64,000 bases of DNA from Sporosarcina thermotolerans. GTDB lineage: Bacteria; Bacillota; Bacilli; Bacillales_A; Planococcaceae. The stretch covers positions 2,162,001 to 2,226,000 of the forward strand of contig NZ_CP125968.1 of the NCBI RefSeq assembly GCF_030067815.1. The letters are read 5' to 3'. The translations under genes were made by a program, and so were the position numbers. The stretch's first letter is position 1; the number at the start of each line of letters is the position of its first letter. The notes under the pieces are model-generated. The model worked only from the letters and a program-made list of their open reading frames with translations. It made no database searches and was not told the origin of the DNA. This document shows, piece after piece, positions 47,251-56,174 of the stretch.

Positions 47251-49042
47251 GATATGGCATTCAATCGTCGGGAAGCTATGGGCAACCATATTGCTTCTCG
47301 TTTCCTTTGTCCTCTTTATCGTTACCGTACTTCTTTTAGAGTTCCTTGACAATTTTCATACAAACCAAGCAGAGGATTCGCTTCGAAGAGAAGCAACGAC
47401 AATCGGAAAAATTGTTATCGATCATGAAAGTGAATCGGCATTGCGACTGATTATCCAAGATATTTTAGATAACGAAACAAATGCATTAATCGTGAGCTCC
47501 GATAAGGAAGTTCAATATTCATTTCATAAAGGGTTGAATGGAGAAAAAATCGAGCAGAAGATTTTATCGGAACCAAAGTTTTTCACAAATTTGAAAGTGA
47601 ACGAAAAGATTGTGAAAGAAATGATATTACCATCCGTTAAAGATCCTGATGTCATGGAACAATACTTGGTCATTGTATATCCTTTCGAAGAGATGGGTGG
47701 CACTTTCAACACCATTGTCATGTACCAAAGTTTAGACGCCGTTCATCGAACAACGAAAAGAACTACACATATTGTTTTCCTTTCAGCTTTTATCGCTTTC
47801 ATTTTAACAACGATCTTTGCCTTTTTCCTTTCAACAAGAATCACTTCTCCTTTACGAGGAATGAGACAGGCGGCGTTTGAACTGTCTAAGGGTAATTTTG
47901 ACACCCGGCTTCCAGCAACCCAAAATGATGAGATAGGCCAGTTGGCCACTGCTTTCAACCAAATGGGAAGACAGCTGAAATACCAAATGGAGTTAATCAA
48001 GCAGGAAAAAGAACAATTATCAAGTATTTTAACGTCCATGACAGATGCTGTCATTACATTTAACAGAGATTATTCAATTTTACTTAGCAATCCCCAGGCG
48101 GAACGACTTTTACAAAAGTGGTATTTTGCAAATGGGGCGAATGATAAGGTACTACCACCTGAAATATTCCATATGTTAGAACATGCCATTTCTTTTTCAG
48201 AAGAAGTGGAAGATGAATTGGAATTGGCTGGTCAGTTCTATGGTGTTTCGATTAGCCCGCTCTATAGTGAAAATAGTATCCGTGGGGCCGTTGCGGTGTT
48301 ACGTGATATGACGGAACAGCATAAATTAGATAAGCTGAGATCTGATTTTATCGCCAATGTGTCACATGAGCTTAGAACTCCTATATCGCTGCTTCAAGGC
48401 TACAGTGAAGCAATAATTGACAATGTGGTGACGAGTGAAGAGGAACGAAATGAGATGGTGCAAATCATTCACGATGAATCGAAAAGGATGAGTCGTCTTG
48501 TTACGGATCTGCTTGACTTGGCGAGAATGGAATCTGGACATATGCGATTGTATAAAGATCATTTTTCACTAATTCCATTTTTAAATAGGGTTTTGAACAA
48601 ATTCATGCAAATTGCAAGAGACACAAATGTCGAACTCTATATAAACTATGATGAAAGTGACAATGAAACAATTTTGTTTGCTGACGATGATCGACTGGAA
48701 CAAGTCTTTACAAATCTAATTGATAATGCAATTCGACATACTCAAGATGGAGGAAAAGTGGTAATAAGTGTCGAAAAGAAGAAGGAGACCGTAGACATTA
48801 CGGTAGCAGATACAGGCAGTGGGATTCCTAAAGAAGATTTGCCATTCATTTTCGAGCGTTTCTATAAGGCGGACAAAGCAAGGACAAGAGGAAAGGGCGG
48901 AACAGGTTTAGGTTTGGCCATTGCAAAAACAATAATCGAATCACATGATGGCCGAATAACTGCAGAATTGGCTCATCCTTCAGGGACTATCTTTAATTGC
49001 ACATTGCCGTTAGGCCCGGAACAAGCCGATTCAAATTCCTAA
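47243..49042 (+). CDS. resE: Sensor histidine kinase ResE
   Basis: Membrane kinase that phosphorylates ResD. Two membrane segments (about residues 9-33 and 170-192) enclose an outer domain; then HAMP, a PAS domain (SILTSMTDAVITFNRDY), the H box FIANVSHELRTPISLLQGYS and the ATPase boxes NLIDNAIRHT, VADTGSGIP and GKGGTGLGLAIAK. 599 residues. ATG 47243 overlaps the resD end; the frame extends earlier without need. Confidence 0.94.
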   Translation: MNRIWHSIVGKLWATILLLVSFVLFIVTVLLLEFLDNFHTNQAEDSLRREATTIGKIVIDHESESALRLIIQDILDNETNALIVSSDKEVQYSFHKGLNGEKIEQKILSEPKFFTNLKVNEKIVKEMILPSVKDPDVMEQYLVIVYPFEEMGGTFNTIVMYQSLDAVHRTTKRTTHIVFLSAFIAFILTTIFAFFLSTRITSPLRGMRQAAFELSKGNFDTRLPATQNDEIGQLATAFNQMGRQLKYQMELIKQEKEQLSSILTSMTDAVITFNRDYSILLSNPQAERLLQKWYFANGANDKVLPPEIFHMLEHAISFSEEVEDELELAGQFYGVSISPLYSENSIRGAVAVLRDMTEQHKLDKLRSDFIANVSHELRTPISLLQGYSEAIIDNVVTSEEERNEMVQIIHDESKRMSRLVTDLLDLARMESGHMRLYKDHFSLIPFLNRVLNKFMQIARDTNVELYINYDESDNETILFADDDRLEQVFTNLIDNAIRHTQDGGKVVISVEKKKETVDITVADTGSGIPKEDLPFIFERFYKADKARTRGKGGTGLGLAIAKTIIESHDGRITAELAHPSGTIFNCTLPLGPEQADSNS

Positions 49043-49070
49043 CTACCAAACAAAAATCAATACCCAAAGT

Positions 49071-49096
49071 TGAAACTTTTCATCTTGAATTACGAC
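49071..49096 (+). promoter_or_regulatory. ECF-type (SigX) autoregulatory promoter
   Basis: TGAAAC (49071-49076), 16 bp, CGAC (49093-49096). This is close to the SigX consensus TGTAAC-N16/17-CGWC and lies 25 bases before the sigX start. Confidence 0.6.
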
Positions 49097-49120
49097 TAAT
49101 GTATTGAACGGGGGGATTTC

Positions 49121-49648
49121 GTGGATGACTCCGTTTTCCACAGGCTATATGAGCAATATCATCAGGATATATTCAACTTTCTTATCTATTTAACCGGAGA
49201 TCGTACTCAGTCCGAAGACCTTATGCATGAAGTATATATTCGGGTGCTGCGTGCATATTCCGGTTTTGAAGGTAAAAGTTCAGAAAAAACTTGGTTGTTT
49301 TCAATCGCGAAAAATGTTGCTATTGACCATTTCAGAAAGAAATCTGTTAGGCAAAAACATCATTTCGATAAGTTTGATTGGGAGCAAAGCGAGCTTGTAT
49401 CTAGCGGCAGTACTCCTGAAGAATTATTATCATTGAATGAAGACATGAAACAATTGCTCTCAGTATTAAACACATGCACGGGCGATCAAAAAATGGTAAT
49501 TGTCTTACGGTACTTCCAAGAGCTGTCCATTGCCGAAACTGCAGAAACTCTTGGTTGGACGGAAGGGAAAGTGAAGACAACCCAGCACCGTGCCATAAAA
49601 GCATTACAAAAGAAAATGAATGCTCTTTCGGAAGAAGGGGGAAGTTGA
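49121..49648 (+). CDS. sigX: ECF sigma factor SigX
   Basis: 175-residue extracytoplasmic-function sigma factor. Region 2 (YHQDIFNFLIYLTGDRTQSEDLMHEV and the KTWLFSIAKNVAIDHFR recognition part) and region 4 (VLRYFQELSIAETAETLGWTEGKVK). In B. subtilis it controls cell-surface charge genes such as dlt and pssA. GTG start; the stop is followed at once by the anti-sigma gene. Confidence 0.92.
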   Translation: MDDSVFHRLYEQYHQDIFNFLIYLTGDRTQSEDLMHEVYIRVLRAYSGFEGKSSEKTWLFSIAKNVAIDHFRKKSVRQKHHFDKFDWEQSELVSSGSTPEELLSLNEDMKQLLSVLNTCTGDQKMVIVLRYFQELSIAETAETLGWTEGKVKTTQHRAIKALQKKMNALSEEGGS

Positions 49649-50845
49649 ATGGCAAACAATCAATGGAATGACGACAATCTTAATAAACTCCTTCATTCAA
49701 TGCCGAAAATCTCGGATGACCGCCCTTCATCGGAAATCTTGGAGCGTCTGAAAAAAGATGATCGATTGAAAAAGGATCGTCGACCAAAAGTGAAAAAGTG
49801 GATCCCGAGTATCGTTGCTGTTGCCGCCTTATTATTGCTCTGCTTGCTTCTGCCATCTATGTTAAAAGGTAACCAAGACATGGTATCCGAACCTATGATG
49901 GAGAATGCAAGATCAGCTGGGAAGCAAGCGATTACGACGGATAGTAAAGCTGAATCAGCATCAGTTGAAGAAGATAGTGACGCTGAATCAGTTGATGCAA
50001 CGACATTTTCATCAATGGATATTATGGGAATGAAAAGTCATGTCGTCTTCGCGAATCAAAATAACACGTTTTCATTAAATCTTGGACTCATTCATGAAGC
50101 GAATGTTATACCTGTCACTATTCTTATCGGAAGTGACAGGGTTAAGGCTGATTTAGGGATCGATAAACCGGATAGTGTGGAACTTTATAAGGAATATGCA
50201 GGAATTTTTGATGAAGAGAGTTATGGGTTCGATAATTATCATCCATATAAAGGGGACTTGACGACATCAGAAAAGACTGTAATTCATAAGCTTCCGGAGA
50301 ATCATGGGTATGATATGGCACCAGCTACATTCTCCTCGTATGAAGATTCAGCGAGGTCAACATTTACTGATTATGAGGATTTAAAAGTGGTGGATGAAGA
50401 CGGAATGCCATTGGTATTTGATTATATCGGAAAAGCTATGGACTTTCCCTTAAAACGTCAACTGCCTTATTTCAAGTATGTCATGCCTTCCGGGGAAGTT
50501 TATTTAGTTCCGTATGAGAATGGGGATTCTTCTACTGTAACTGAAGCTTTACTGTCAATGAAAAAGGCTGAAAATGACATTGTGAAAGAGGTCATTCCTG
50601 CAGGAGTTGACTACCAAGTTACCGAGGTCGATGGAATTGCTGTTGTATCTTTCGATTCTCCTGTAGATTTTACAACTATACCTCAACAAGATGTATTGCA
50701 AATGATAGAGGGATTCATGTTGACGGCAAGTAATTACGACGTACAGGTCCAATTGAAAAATATTGAACAGAGTCATTTCGAAAACTATGATCTGACAAAA
50801 CCATTACCCAAGCCGGTTGGTGCAAATCCAATTTGGCTACCATAA
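49649..50845 (+). CDS. rsiX: Anti-sigma factor RsiX-like
   Basis: 398-residue membrane protein with a single membrane segment (WIPSIVAVAALLLLCLLLPS, about residues 50-70), a short N-terminal cytoplasmic part that would bind SigX, and a large outer domain. Position and topology match RsiX of B. subtilis. It starts immediately after the sigX stop. Confidence 0.85.
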   Translation: MANNQWNDDNLNKLLHSMPKISDDRPSSEILERLKKDDRLKKDRRPKVKKWIPSIVAVAALLLLCLLLPSMLKGNQDMVSEPMMENARSAGKQAITTDSKAESASVEEDSDAESVDATTFSSMDIMGMKSHVVFANQNNTFSLNLGLIHEANVIPVTILIGSDRVKADLGIDKPDSVELYKEYAGIFDEESYGFDNYHPYKGDLTTSEKTVIHKLPENHGYDMAPATFSSYEDSARSTFTDYEDLKVVDEDGMPLVFDYIGKAMDFPLKRQLPYFKYVMPSGEVYLVPYENGDSSTVTEALLSMKKAENDIVKEVIPAGVDYQVTEVDGIAVVSFDSPVDFTTIPQQDVLQMIEGFMLTASNYDVQVQLKNIEQSHFENYDLTKPLPKPVGANPIWLP

Positions 50846-50847
50846 TG

Positions 50848-50889
50848 AAAAGCATTTTGTAAACAGGTGAGTTTACAAAATGCTTTTTT
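50848..50889 (+). terminator. Terminator after rsiX
   Basis: AAGCATTTTGTAAAC pairs with GTTTACAAAATGCTT around six bases, then T7. Confidence 0.92.
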
Positions 50890-50933
50890 TGATCTACAAT
50901 AGAGTAGTAATATAATATTGATTCATCTTCGGG

Positions 50934-51051
50934 GCAGGGTGTAATTCCCGACCGGCGGAAATAGAAGATATACTTCTTAGCCCGCGAGCTTAACAGCTGA
51001 TTCTGGTGAGATTCCAGAGCCGACAGTATAGTCTGGATGGGAGAAGGTGAA
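50934..51051 (+). ncRNA. FMN riboswitch (RFN element)
   Basis: Conserved blocks of the FMN aptamer in order: CTTCGGGGCAGGGT, ATTCCCGACCGGCGG, AGCCCGCGAGC, GATTCCAGAGCCGACAGT and TCTGGATGGGAGAAG. A promoter TTGATC-N16-TATAAT (50889-50916) starts the leader. It controls the riboflavin transporter gene downstream, switching it off when FMN is abundant. Confidence 0.97.
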
Positions 51052-51302
51052 GGTGCAGCCGTCTTTTTGTGTCGTCTACAAAAAGGGTGCTTATTTAAGT
51101 GTGGGGATGTATGAAGAAAATTTCTTTGTAGCCGACCCCTTATTTAATGATGCCTTTTAAACTCTCCCTAAAGCTTATTTAGCTTTGGGGATTTTTTATA
51201 TCTAAAGCGGAGGCGACCGCCGAAGCTGGATGTAAAGGACACACAATATTCGGTCAGACCTTTCCTCTTTTGAAGTGAATCGCAAAAGGAGAGAGGAACA
51301 AA
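51052..51302 (+). other. Expression platform of the FMN riboswitch
   Basis: Leader between aptamer and ribU. It contains the terminator hairpin at 51165-51198. Upstream CTACAAAAAGGGTGC-type segments could form the alternative antiterminator, but I did not resolve the pairing. Confidence 0.55.
51165..51198 (+). terminator. Regulated terminator before ribU
   Basis: CCCTAAAGCT pairs with AGCTTTGGGG, then ATTTTTT. It stands between riboswitch and gene, as expected for transcription attenuation. Confidence 0.8.
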
Positions 51303-51884
51303 ATGAACAACAAGAAGTTAAGAAAGATGATTCTCATCGCAATGTTAGGGAGCATCTCAACAGTTTTAATGCAGTTGAATTTCCCGCTGCCAGCTCTACC
51401 GGCATTCCTGAAAATCGATTTCAGTGAAATCCCGGCAGTATTAGCAATCATGACGATGGGTCCAGTTGCAGGCATCGCCGTAGAACTACTGAAGAATGTA
51501 CTGCATTGGTTTTTATCAGGAAGTCCGACAGGCGTACCAGTTGGTGAGATGGCAAACTTTGTAACAGGAATTCTATTCATTATGCCAATCTATTTCATCT
51601 TCAATAAAATTAAATCTACTAAAGGACTTACAGTGGGTCTAATTGCAGGAACTGCTTCAATGGCAATCGGTATGAGCGTATTGAACTATGCAGTATTCCT
51701 GCCGATGTACGTTTACTTTTTAAATATGCCAGCTTATACGAGCGACGCAATGTTTAATGTAATCGTATTAGGGATTTTTCCTTTTAATCTCATAAAAGGA
51801 ATCATGCTAATGGTCGTTTCGTTATTGTTATATAAGAGTATGTATAAATGGATTAACCAACAACAGCATAAATTATCGATGTAA
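51303..51884 (+). CDS. ribU: Riboflavin ECF transporter S component RibU
   Basis: 193-residue, six-segment membrane protein (FmnP/YpaA of B. subtilis) that captures riboflavin and works with the shared EcfAA'T module, not encoded here. The family block DFSEIPAVLAIMTMGPVAG with the following LKNVLHWFLSGSPTGVPVGE is intact. ATG 51303 follows GAGAGGAACAAA. Riboswitch control agrees with the function. Confidence 0.96.
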   Translation: MNNKKLRKMILIAMLGSISTVLMQLNFPLPALPAFLKIDFSEIPAVLAIMTMGPVAGIAVELLKNVLHWFLSGSPTGVPVGEMANFVTGILFIMPIYFIFNKIKSTKGLTVGLIAGTASMAIGMSVLNYAVFLPMYVYFLNMPAYTSDAMFNVIVLGIFPFNLIKGIMLMVVSLLLYKSMYKWINQQQHKLSM

Positions 51885-51887
51885 AGA

Positions 51888-51919
51888 AAAGGCTATCCCG
51901 AATATGGGATAGCCTTTTA
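51888..51919 (+). terminator. Terminator after ribU
   Basis: AAGGCTATCCC pairs with GGGATAGCCTT around GAATAT, then T4. Confidence 0.88.
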
Positions 51920-51942
51920 GTATACAACAATATGCGATATTG

Positions 51943-51968
51943 TTGATTTCCTTTCAGGCGGACGCTTT
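51943..51968. repeat. Truncated end of a palindromic intergenic repeat
   Basis: GTTGATTTCCTTTCAGGCGG matches the left end of the element at 10862-10925 with few changes, then diverges into T-rich DNA. Confidence 0.4.
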
Positions 51969-51985
51969 TTTACATTCGAAAAGCG

Positions 51986-52062
51986 TTTATCACCGACTTG
52001 GGTGCTGTTATCACCGCCTTGAATGGGTTTATCACCGACTCGCACGGGTTTATCACCGACTC
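51986..52062. repeat. Four-unit array with exact 21-bp period, core TTATCACCGAC
   Basis: TATCACCG cores start at 51988, 52009, 52030 and 52051, each 21 bases apart. One plus frame reads as heptapeptides (VYHRLGC, CYHRLEW, VYHRLAR, VYHRLST), but there is no convincing start. Its period is the same as that of the unrelated array at 25719. Confidence 0.8.
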
Positions 52063-52220
52063 TCAACAATTCAGCCGTTTTCTATGCGATTTACAAGCGA
52101 ATCCTCACTTTTTCATGTGCAGGTTACACAATGAAGGTATTTATACGAGAATGTAGAATACAAGTAAGAAGGTGATTGTAACAAAAGAGGATTATTCCTT
52201 AAAGTAGGGGTGTAATTACT

Positions 52221-52697
52221 ATGAAGAAAAAAATAGGGTTCATTATAGGTGTATGCCTTTTAGTCTTAGTAGTATTTTATTATTTTTATAATACAAAAGA
52301 GTTATATGGAAATGATAAGGCTTCTATCGTAAATGTCATTAAGTCAATTGATGGTTATAAGGATAAGGACATTGAAATCATGGAAATCACCGATTTTGAT
52401 GATATCAGAATTGCTGGTTTCCTATCCAATAATAGTCCGTCTATCATAGAGTTTAATAAAAATCGAAAAGGTAATTATGTCTGGAGGTATGTTGAGACCC
52501 GTAAAGATGAATCATTTAGTATGTTCTTAACCCAATTTGAAAACTCTAAAATGATGTTTGTGACTAACTATGAAAATGAAATTGCTAAACTGGTAGTAGA
52601 TATAAATGGGATAACAATAGAAGAACATTTTATTCCGTATCAAGCAACTGTTACTTGGGTTGATTATCCTCAAACAAATAAAGATCATTATGAATAA
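52221..52697 (+). CDS. Hypothetical membrane-anchored protein, perhaps ending early
   Basis: 158 residues: N-terminal membrane segment (about residues 4-23, IGFIIGVCLLVLVVFYYFY), then a mixed domain outside the cell with no motif I recognise. After TAA 52695 the same frame stays open for 15 codons (RNYKYYDLDGNLIKE) to TAG 52743, which looks like a natural C terminus, so the TAA may be a recent stop or read error. Weak ribosome binding site (GTAGGGGTG). Confidence 0.6.
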   Translation: MKKKIGFIIGVCLLVLVVFYYFYNTKELYGNDKASIVNVIKSIDGYKDKDIEIMEITDFDDIRIAGFLSNNSPSIIEFNKNRKGNYVWRYVETRKDESFSMFLTQFENSKMMFVTNYENEIAKLVVDINGITIEEHFIPYQATVTWVDYPQTNKDHYE

Positions 52698-52743
52698 CGA
52701 AATTACAAATATTACGATTTGGATGGAAATTTGATCAAAGAAT

Positions 52744-52898
52744 AGGTGGTTCAAGGATGGTCTGCTACTTCCCTAAGAAGATCAATCTAAATTCGCGACA
52801 TCCTATCGCAACTATTATTACTTCAAGCACAATACGTAACATTAATTGTAGCAATACTGTCATTTAACCATTAAAAATGGGGAGGGCTTCAAGATTTA
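52744..52898. other. Non-coding stretch
   Basis: No gene, terminator or repeat that I can support. Confidence 0.4.
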
Positions 52899-53027
52899 GT
52901 GGAGGGTATAGGCAGGAAAGGTGTAGGAATACTCATTCATTTAATAATAGTTCGTTTAATAATCTATTTAGCTTTCTTCACTGAAAAACGCTTTTATGTA
53001 TGGGGAATGAATAATGGGGGCTTTTAA
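52899..53027 (+). CDS. Possible 42-residue membrane peptide
   Basis: GTG-started frame VEGIGRKGVGILIHLIIVRL, then IIYLAFFTEKRFYVWG, with one hydrophobic segment. GGGGAGG lies 13 bases upstream, a little far. It overlaps the next gene by 14 bases. Could be a fragment of a larger lost protein. Confidence 0.3.
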   Translation: MEGIGRKGVGILIHLIIVRLIIYLAFFTEKRFYVWGMNNGGF

Positions 53028-53982
53028 ACATATTGACTTTCTACTAAAAAACAACAAAAACGAAGAAGCATTTCAGCTGATACTTGATCTAAAAGAAAAG
53101 TCGAAAACATTGACAGTAGATGAAATTGGCTGGATGTATTGGAATCTTTCGGATATCCCAGCCATTTTGCGAAAAGCTGAGACTGTTTATAAAAACCATG
53201 TTGAATTTGTAGAGTGGGGCAAGCAATCTTTGTTTCCCCATAAGCTGCATTGGTTTGTGTCGGATGCAACTCAAGCTTTAACACTTTCTTTAGGTGACTA
53301 CTTTGGCGAATGGTTTGATTGGTATATGTATGCCTGTGAACATTCTTCCCGGATTAAGGACAATAGAGGTGTACGGTTTGAAAGTCATCGTGCGGCCGTT
53401 TGGTCACTCTTAACTCTGAACGAGCTTTCAGAGATTGACATGCCATTAAGAAATATGTTGGATGTAATAGAAGAGGATCAGAACTGGGAAAATAAAATTT
53501 TTGCTGAGTTTACATATTGGACGCTTGTGGCTGAGAAAGCTTTTATCCTAGACGAAACTGAGCTGGTAATAGAGGCTGTAAAAAATATAAACCTGTTAGA
53601 TGATGAAATTAAGGGAGTGCTCGATGCGAAAGCAGATGAAAAGGAAAGTGATTTGTTTGGGAGTTGGGATGACCTTAATAGTTCTCGGTTAAACAAGAGT
53701 TCGATGACTGTTTTGCTTCATAATGGTGCTTGTACATTTCATAAGATTGAAAGATTTGAAGAAAGCATTAAGCTGTTTCAGTCGGCACTTCAAAATGGGG
53801 TTACCATTACTACTTATGGACTGTCCTTGTATTTGTCTTCAGTATGGAAAATAAATAGAGATGAAAAAGAAATAATTGAGTTATTCCACATTCATACGCC
53901 AGACGGGGCGGCTGTAGACGATTTGTTTCAATTTGTCCCTGAGTTAAACAGCATCGACTGGCGCAACGGGGGTACAACATGA
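53014..53982 (+). CDS. Uncharacterised helical (TPR-like) protein
   Basis: 322 residues, soluble, almost entirely helical, with alternating helix pairs such as NEEAFQLILDLKEKSK, then ESIKLFQSALQNGVTITTYGL near the end, which suggest TPR-like repeats. I recognise no family. Its stop overlaps the start of the kinase-like gene (ATGA), so the two are probably made together and act together. Confidence 0.65.
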   Translation: MGAFKHIDFLLKNNKNEEAFQLILDLKEKSKTLTVDEIGWMYWNLSDIPAILRKAETVYKNHVEFVEWGKQSLFPHKLHWFVSDATQALTLSLGDYFGEWFDWYMYACEHSSRIKDNRGVRFESHRAAVWSLLTLNELSEIDMPLRNMLDVIEEDQNWENKIFAEFTYWTLVAEKAFILDETELVIEAVKNINLLDDEIKGVLDAKADEKESDLFGSWDDLNSSRLNKSSMTVLLHNGACTFHKIERFEESIKLFQSALQNGVTITTYGLSLYLSSVWKINRDEKEIIELFHIHTPDGAAVDDLFQFVPELNSIDWRNGGTT

Positions 53983-55013
53983 ATATCGGGTTGGAAACGA
54001 TAAATGAAGTTTTGGCACTGTACACGATTAAAGGGCAAATATCTAACATCCATAATTTTATTCATTACTATGATGAAAAAAATGCGGAAGTCAAAATAAT
54101 ATGTAAGGTGGAATTCACTGATAGAAATCCGGTTGTTGTGAAATTTGTCAAAGAAAAAGAACATCCATCTCATATTATTGAGTCTCAAAGTCTCTTTTCT
54201 GAGTATTTAAGGGATCACGGCATTTTGACGCCAAGAAGGTATGTCAGCGAGGGAAGGTACTGCCAAAATTACAAATTGCATCATTTGGATGTTGCTGTTA
54301 CTGTTGAGGATTATTTAGGGGAAGAGATCAAAGCGATTGACTATAATCTTGCCTATAAATTGGGCCAATTAATGGGGAAAATCCACAAAATATCGGAGAA
54401 GGGAAATTGTCTTATTGGAAATAGTACTATTTTTAATCTTGTTGGATATAACGAAGTCAGTGGATACAATGCATTTCGTGAGCTTGGTGAAGCGGGGGCA
54501 ATTGATACGGTAATGTATTGGAAAATAATAGAGTTATATACAAAGAAGCTTGAGAAAGTAAAGTTGTCTTGGGGTAAGTTACCGAGGTTTGCCACACAAG
54601 GTGATATTTCTATTAACAATTTATCGTACATAGAAGGGAATATTGGGATATTCGATTACAACATTGCTGGAGATGAAACCCTTGTAGGAGACATGGTACT
54701 TGAGGGATTGTTGACAGCTTGTGAAATGGATTTAGCCGATGGATTAACTGATAATGATCGAAAAGAATTATTCAAGACCTACTATAAAGGCTATATTACT
54801 GCAAGACCTTTGTCGGATGATGAAAACGCGGTGTTAAGTGACGTTTATTCAATATCATCTGCTTTATGGTTTACCAAGATTAAATATAATGATAGTTCAT
54901 TGGAAAAGCTTGTTGAGCGTGAAGAACATGATAAAGTGAGGCGGCTATTAGAGGAAATCTATGTTAGGTTACACGAAGATGATCATGAGATTTTAGCTGA
55001 CAAGGGGGAGTAA
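53979..55013 (+). CDS. APH-like phosphotransferase with altered HGD motif
   Basis: 344 residues with the aminoglycoside/choline kinase fold: ATP-side Lys in VVVKFVKE, catalytic loop QGDISINN (usual form HGDxxxxN, here Gln replaces His) and metal-binding FDYN (usual DFD/DxD strand). Asp and Asn needed for catalysis are kept. The substrate is unknown; similar folds phosphorylate drugs, choline, fructosamine or spore-coat partners. Coupled to the preceding TPR-like gene. Confidence 0.7.
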   Translation: MNIGLETINEVLALYTIKGQISNIHNFIHYYDEKNAEVKIICKVEFTDRNPVVVKFVKEKEHPSHIIESQSLFSEYLRDHGILTPRRYVSEGRYCQNYKLHHLDVAVTVEDYLGEEIKAIDYNLAYKLGQLMGKIHKISEKGNCLIGNSTIFNLVGYNEVSGYNAFRELGEAGAIDTVMYWKIIELYTKKLEKVKLSWGKLPRFATQGDISINNLSYIEGNIGIFDYNIAGDETLVGDMVLEGLLTACEMDLADGLTDNDRKELFKTYYKGYITARPLSDDENAVLSDVYSISSALWFTKIKYNDSSLEKLVEREEHDKVRRLLEEIYVRLHEDDHEILADKGE

Positions 55014-55015
55014 AA

Positions 55016-55636
55016 GTGGATACAACGAAGGGGAAATTTGCGTTTTATTTTTGGGGAATCCTATTTTTCTTCTTATATTTTAAAATTATTGCTTTTGTAT
55101 GGAATCGGTGGTTTTTCGGGAGCATTATACCGGAACCACTCGGACTTCTCGTAATCCTATTGATCGTCATTCCTACAGCGTTTTTAACCTCGAGATTTCT
55201 TGTGATTAAAATACCGATGACGTATCACATGATTGGGATCATCGGTGTCATGTTGTTTTTTTCATGGAGTATATTTGACGACCATAGGGAAAAGAGTTTG
55301 GATGAATTAATCAAATATCAAGACAATAAATTCAAAGCTATGGAATTCAATTTCTCCGATTGGCGAATTGAAGAGAAAGAACCCGTTGAAGAAATGTTGG
55401 AATTCTTAAGCCAGTATAGAGTGAAGAAGATGAAGGACTCCGAGTGGAATAGTAATGTTTCCGGAGAAAAAGGATTTCAGGTCATGGTTTACTTGAAGGG
55501 TAAAACGACAGGCGCGTCCATATATGAAAATCGAATCCTATCCTACAATAAAACCTCGTATTACAAAGTTCTTAATGGGCCAATCGATATGGAATGGATT
55601 GAAGCGTTCGAGGAAAAACATGGGAAAGGACAGTAA
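55016..55636 (+). CDS. Hypothetical membrane protein
   Basis: 206 residues, GTG start directly after the kinase stop with GGGGGAG upstream. Three membrane segments in the first 90 residues (FYFWGILFFFLYFKIIAF, LGLLVILLIVIPTAFL, MIGIIGVMLFFSW), then a charged cytoplasmic or outer domain of about 110 residues. No known family. Probably the same transcript as the kinase pair. Confidence 0.65.
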   Translation: MDTTKGKFAFYFWGILFFFLYFKIIAFVWNRWFFGSIIPEPLGLLVILLIVIPTAFLTSRFLVIKIPMTYHMIGIIGVMLFFSWSIFDDHREKSLDELIKYQDNKFKAMEFNFSDWRIEEKEPVEEMLEFLSQYRVKKMKDSEWNSNVSGEKGFQVMVYLKGKTTGASIYENRILSYNKTSYYKVLNGPIDMEWIEAFEEKHGKGQ

Positions 55637-55661
55637 GAATGTTGTTAAAAAGGGGGGGGCT

Positions 55662-56174
55662 ATGTCTTATTCGTTATTTAGAACCCGTGTTTATGCTTTC
55701 CTATTAGATTATCTTGTTATTGTTATATACGGTGTATTTGTTGTTGGTACCATTTCGTTTGTTTTTAGACAATATATTAACCCTTTATTTTCAAGTTCCC
55801 CAGTAACGGCAGAACTGACAGGTTTTTTTATGATTACCTTGCCAGTTTCACTTTACTTTATTTTATGCGAGTGTTCAAAATGGCAGGGAACATTGGGGAA
55901 AAGAATAATGGGTATTCGGGTAGTTGACGGTTTCGGCCAACGTATTGGAATTGGTCGTTCGGCAGTGCGAACAGCTATCAAATTTCTTCCTTGGGAGATT
56001 GCTCACTTCGGGATATGGCGATTAATGCTTCCATCAAGCCTTTCTGAAATTACCGTTTATATAATATTAAATGCTGTCAATCTTGCAATAGTAGCCTATC
56101 TAATTATCCCCTTCACAAATAAAAAAAGGAAAAATGTTTATGATTGGGTGGCCGGTACGGAAGTTGTTCACTAA
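55662..56174 (+). CDS. RDD-family membrane protein
   Basis: 170 residues with the RDD pattern: Arg-9 in RVYAFLLDYLVI with its Asp, three hydrophobic segments, and the middle block GTLGKRIMGIRVVDGFGQ. RDD proteins may be small transporters; the function here is unknown. ATG 55662 follows AAGGGGGGGG, an unusual G-run ribosome binding site that is also a likely site for read errors. Confidence 0.8.
   Translation: MSYSLFRTRVYAFLLDYLVIVIYGVFVVGTISFVFRQYINPLFSSSPVTAELTGFFMITLPVSLYFILCECSKWQGTLGKRIMGIRVVDGFGQRIGIGRSAVRTAIKFLPWEIAHFGIWRLMLPSSLSEITVYIILNAVNLAIVAYLIIPFTNKKRKNVYDWVAGTEVVH

Noticed and set aside
51940..52134. 64-residue YHRL-repeat protein as a real gene
   Set aside because: No ribosome binding site, and it runs across an intergenic repeat end and the 21-bp array; frame openness follows from the period.
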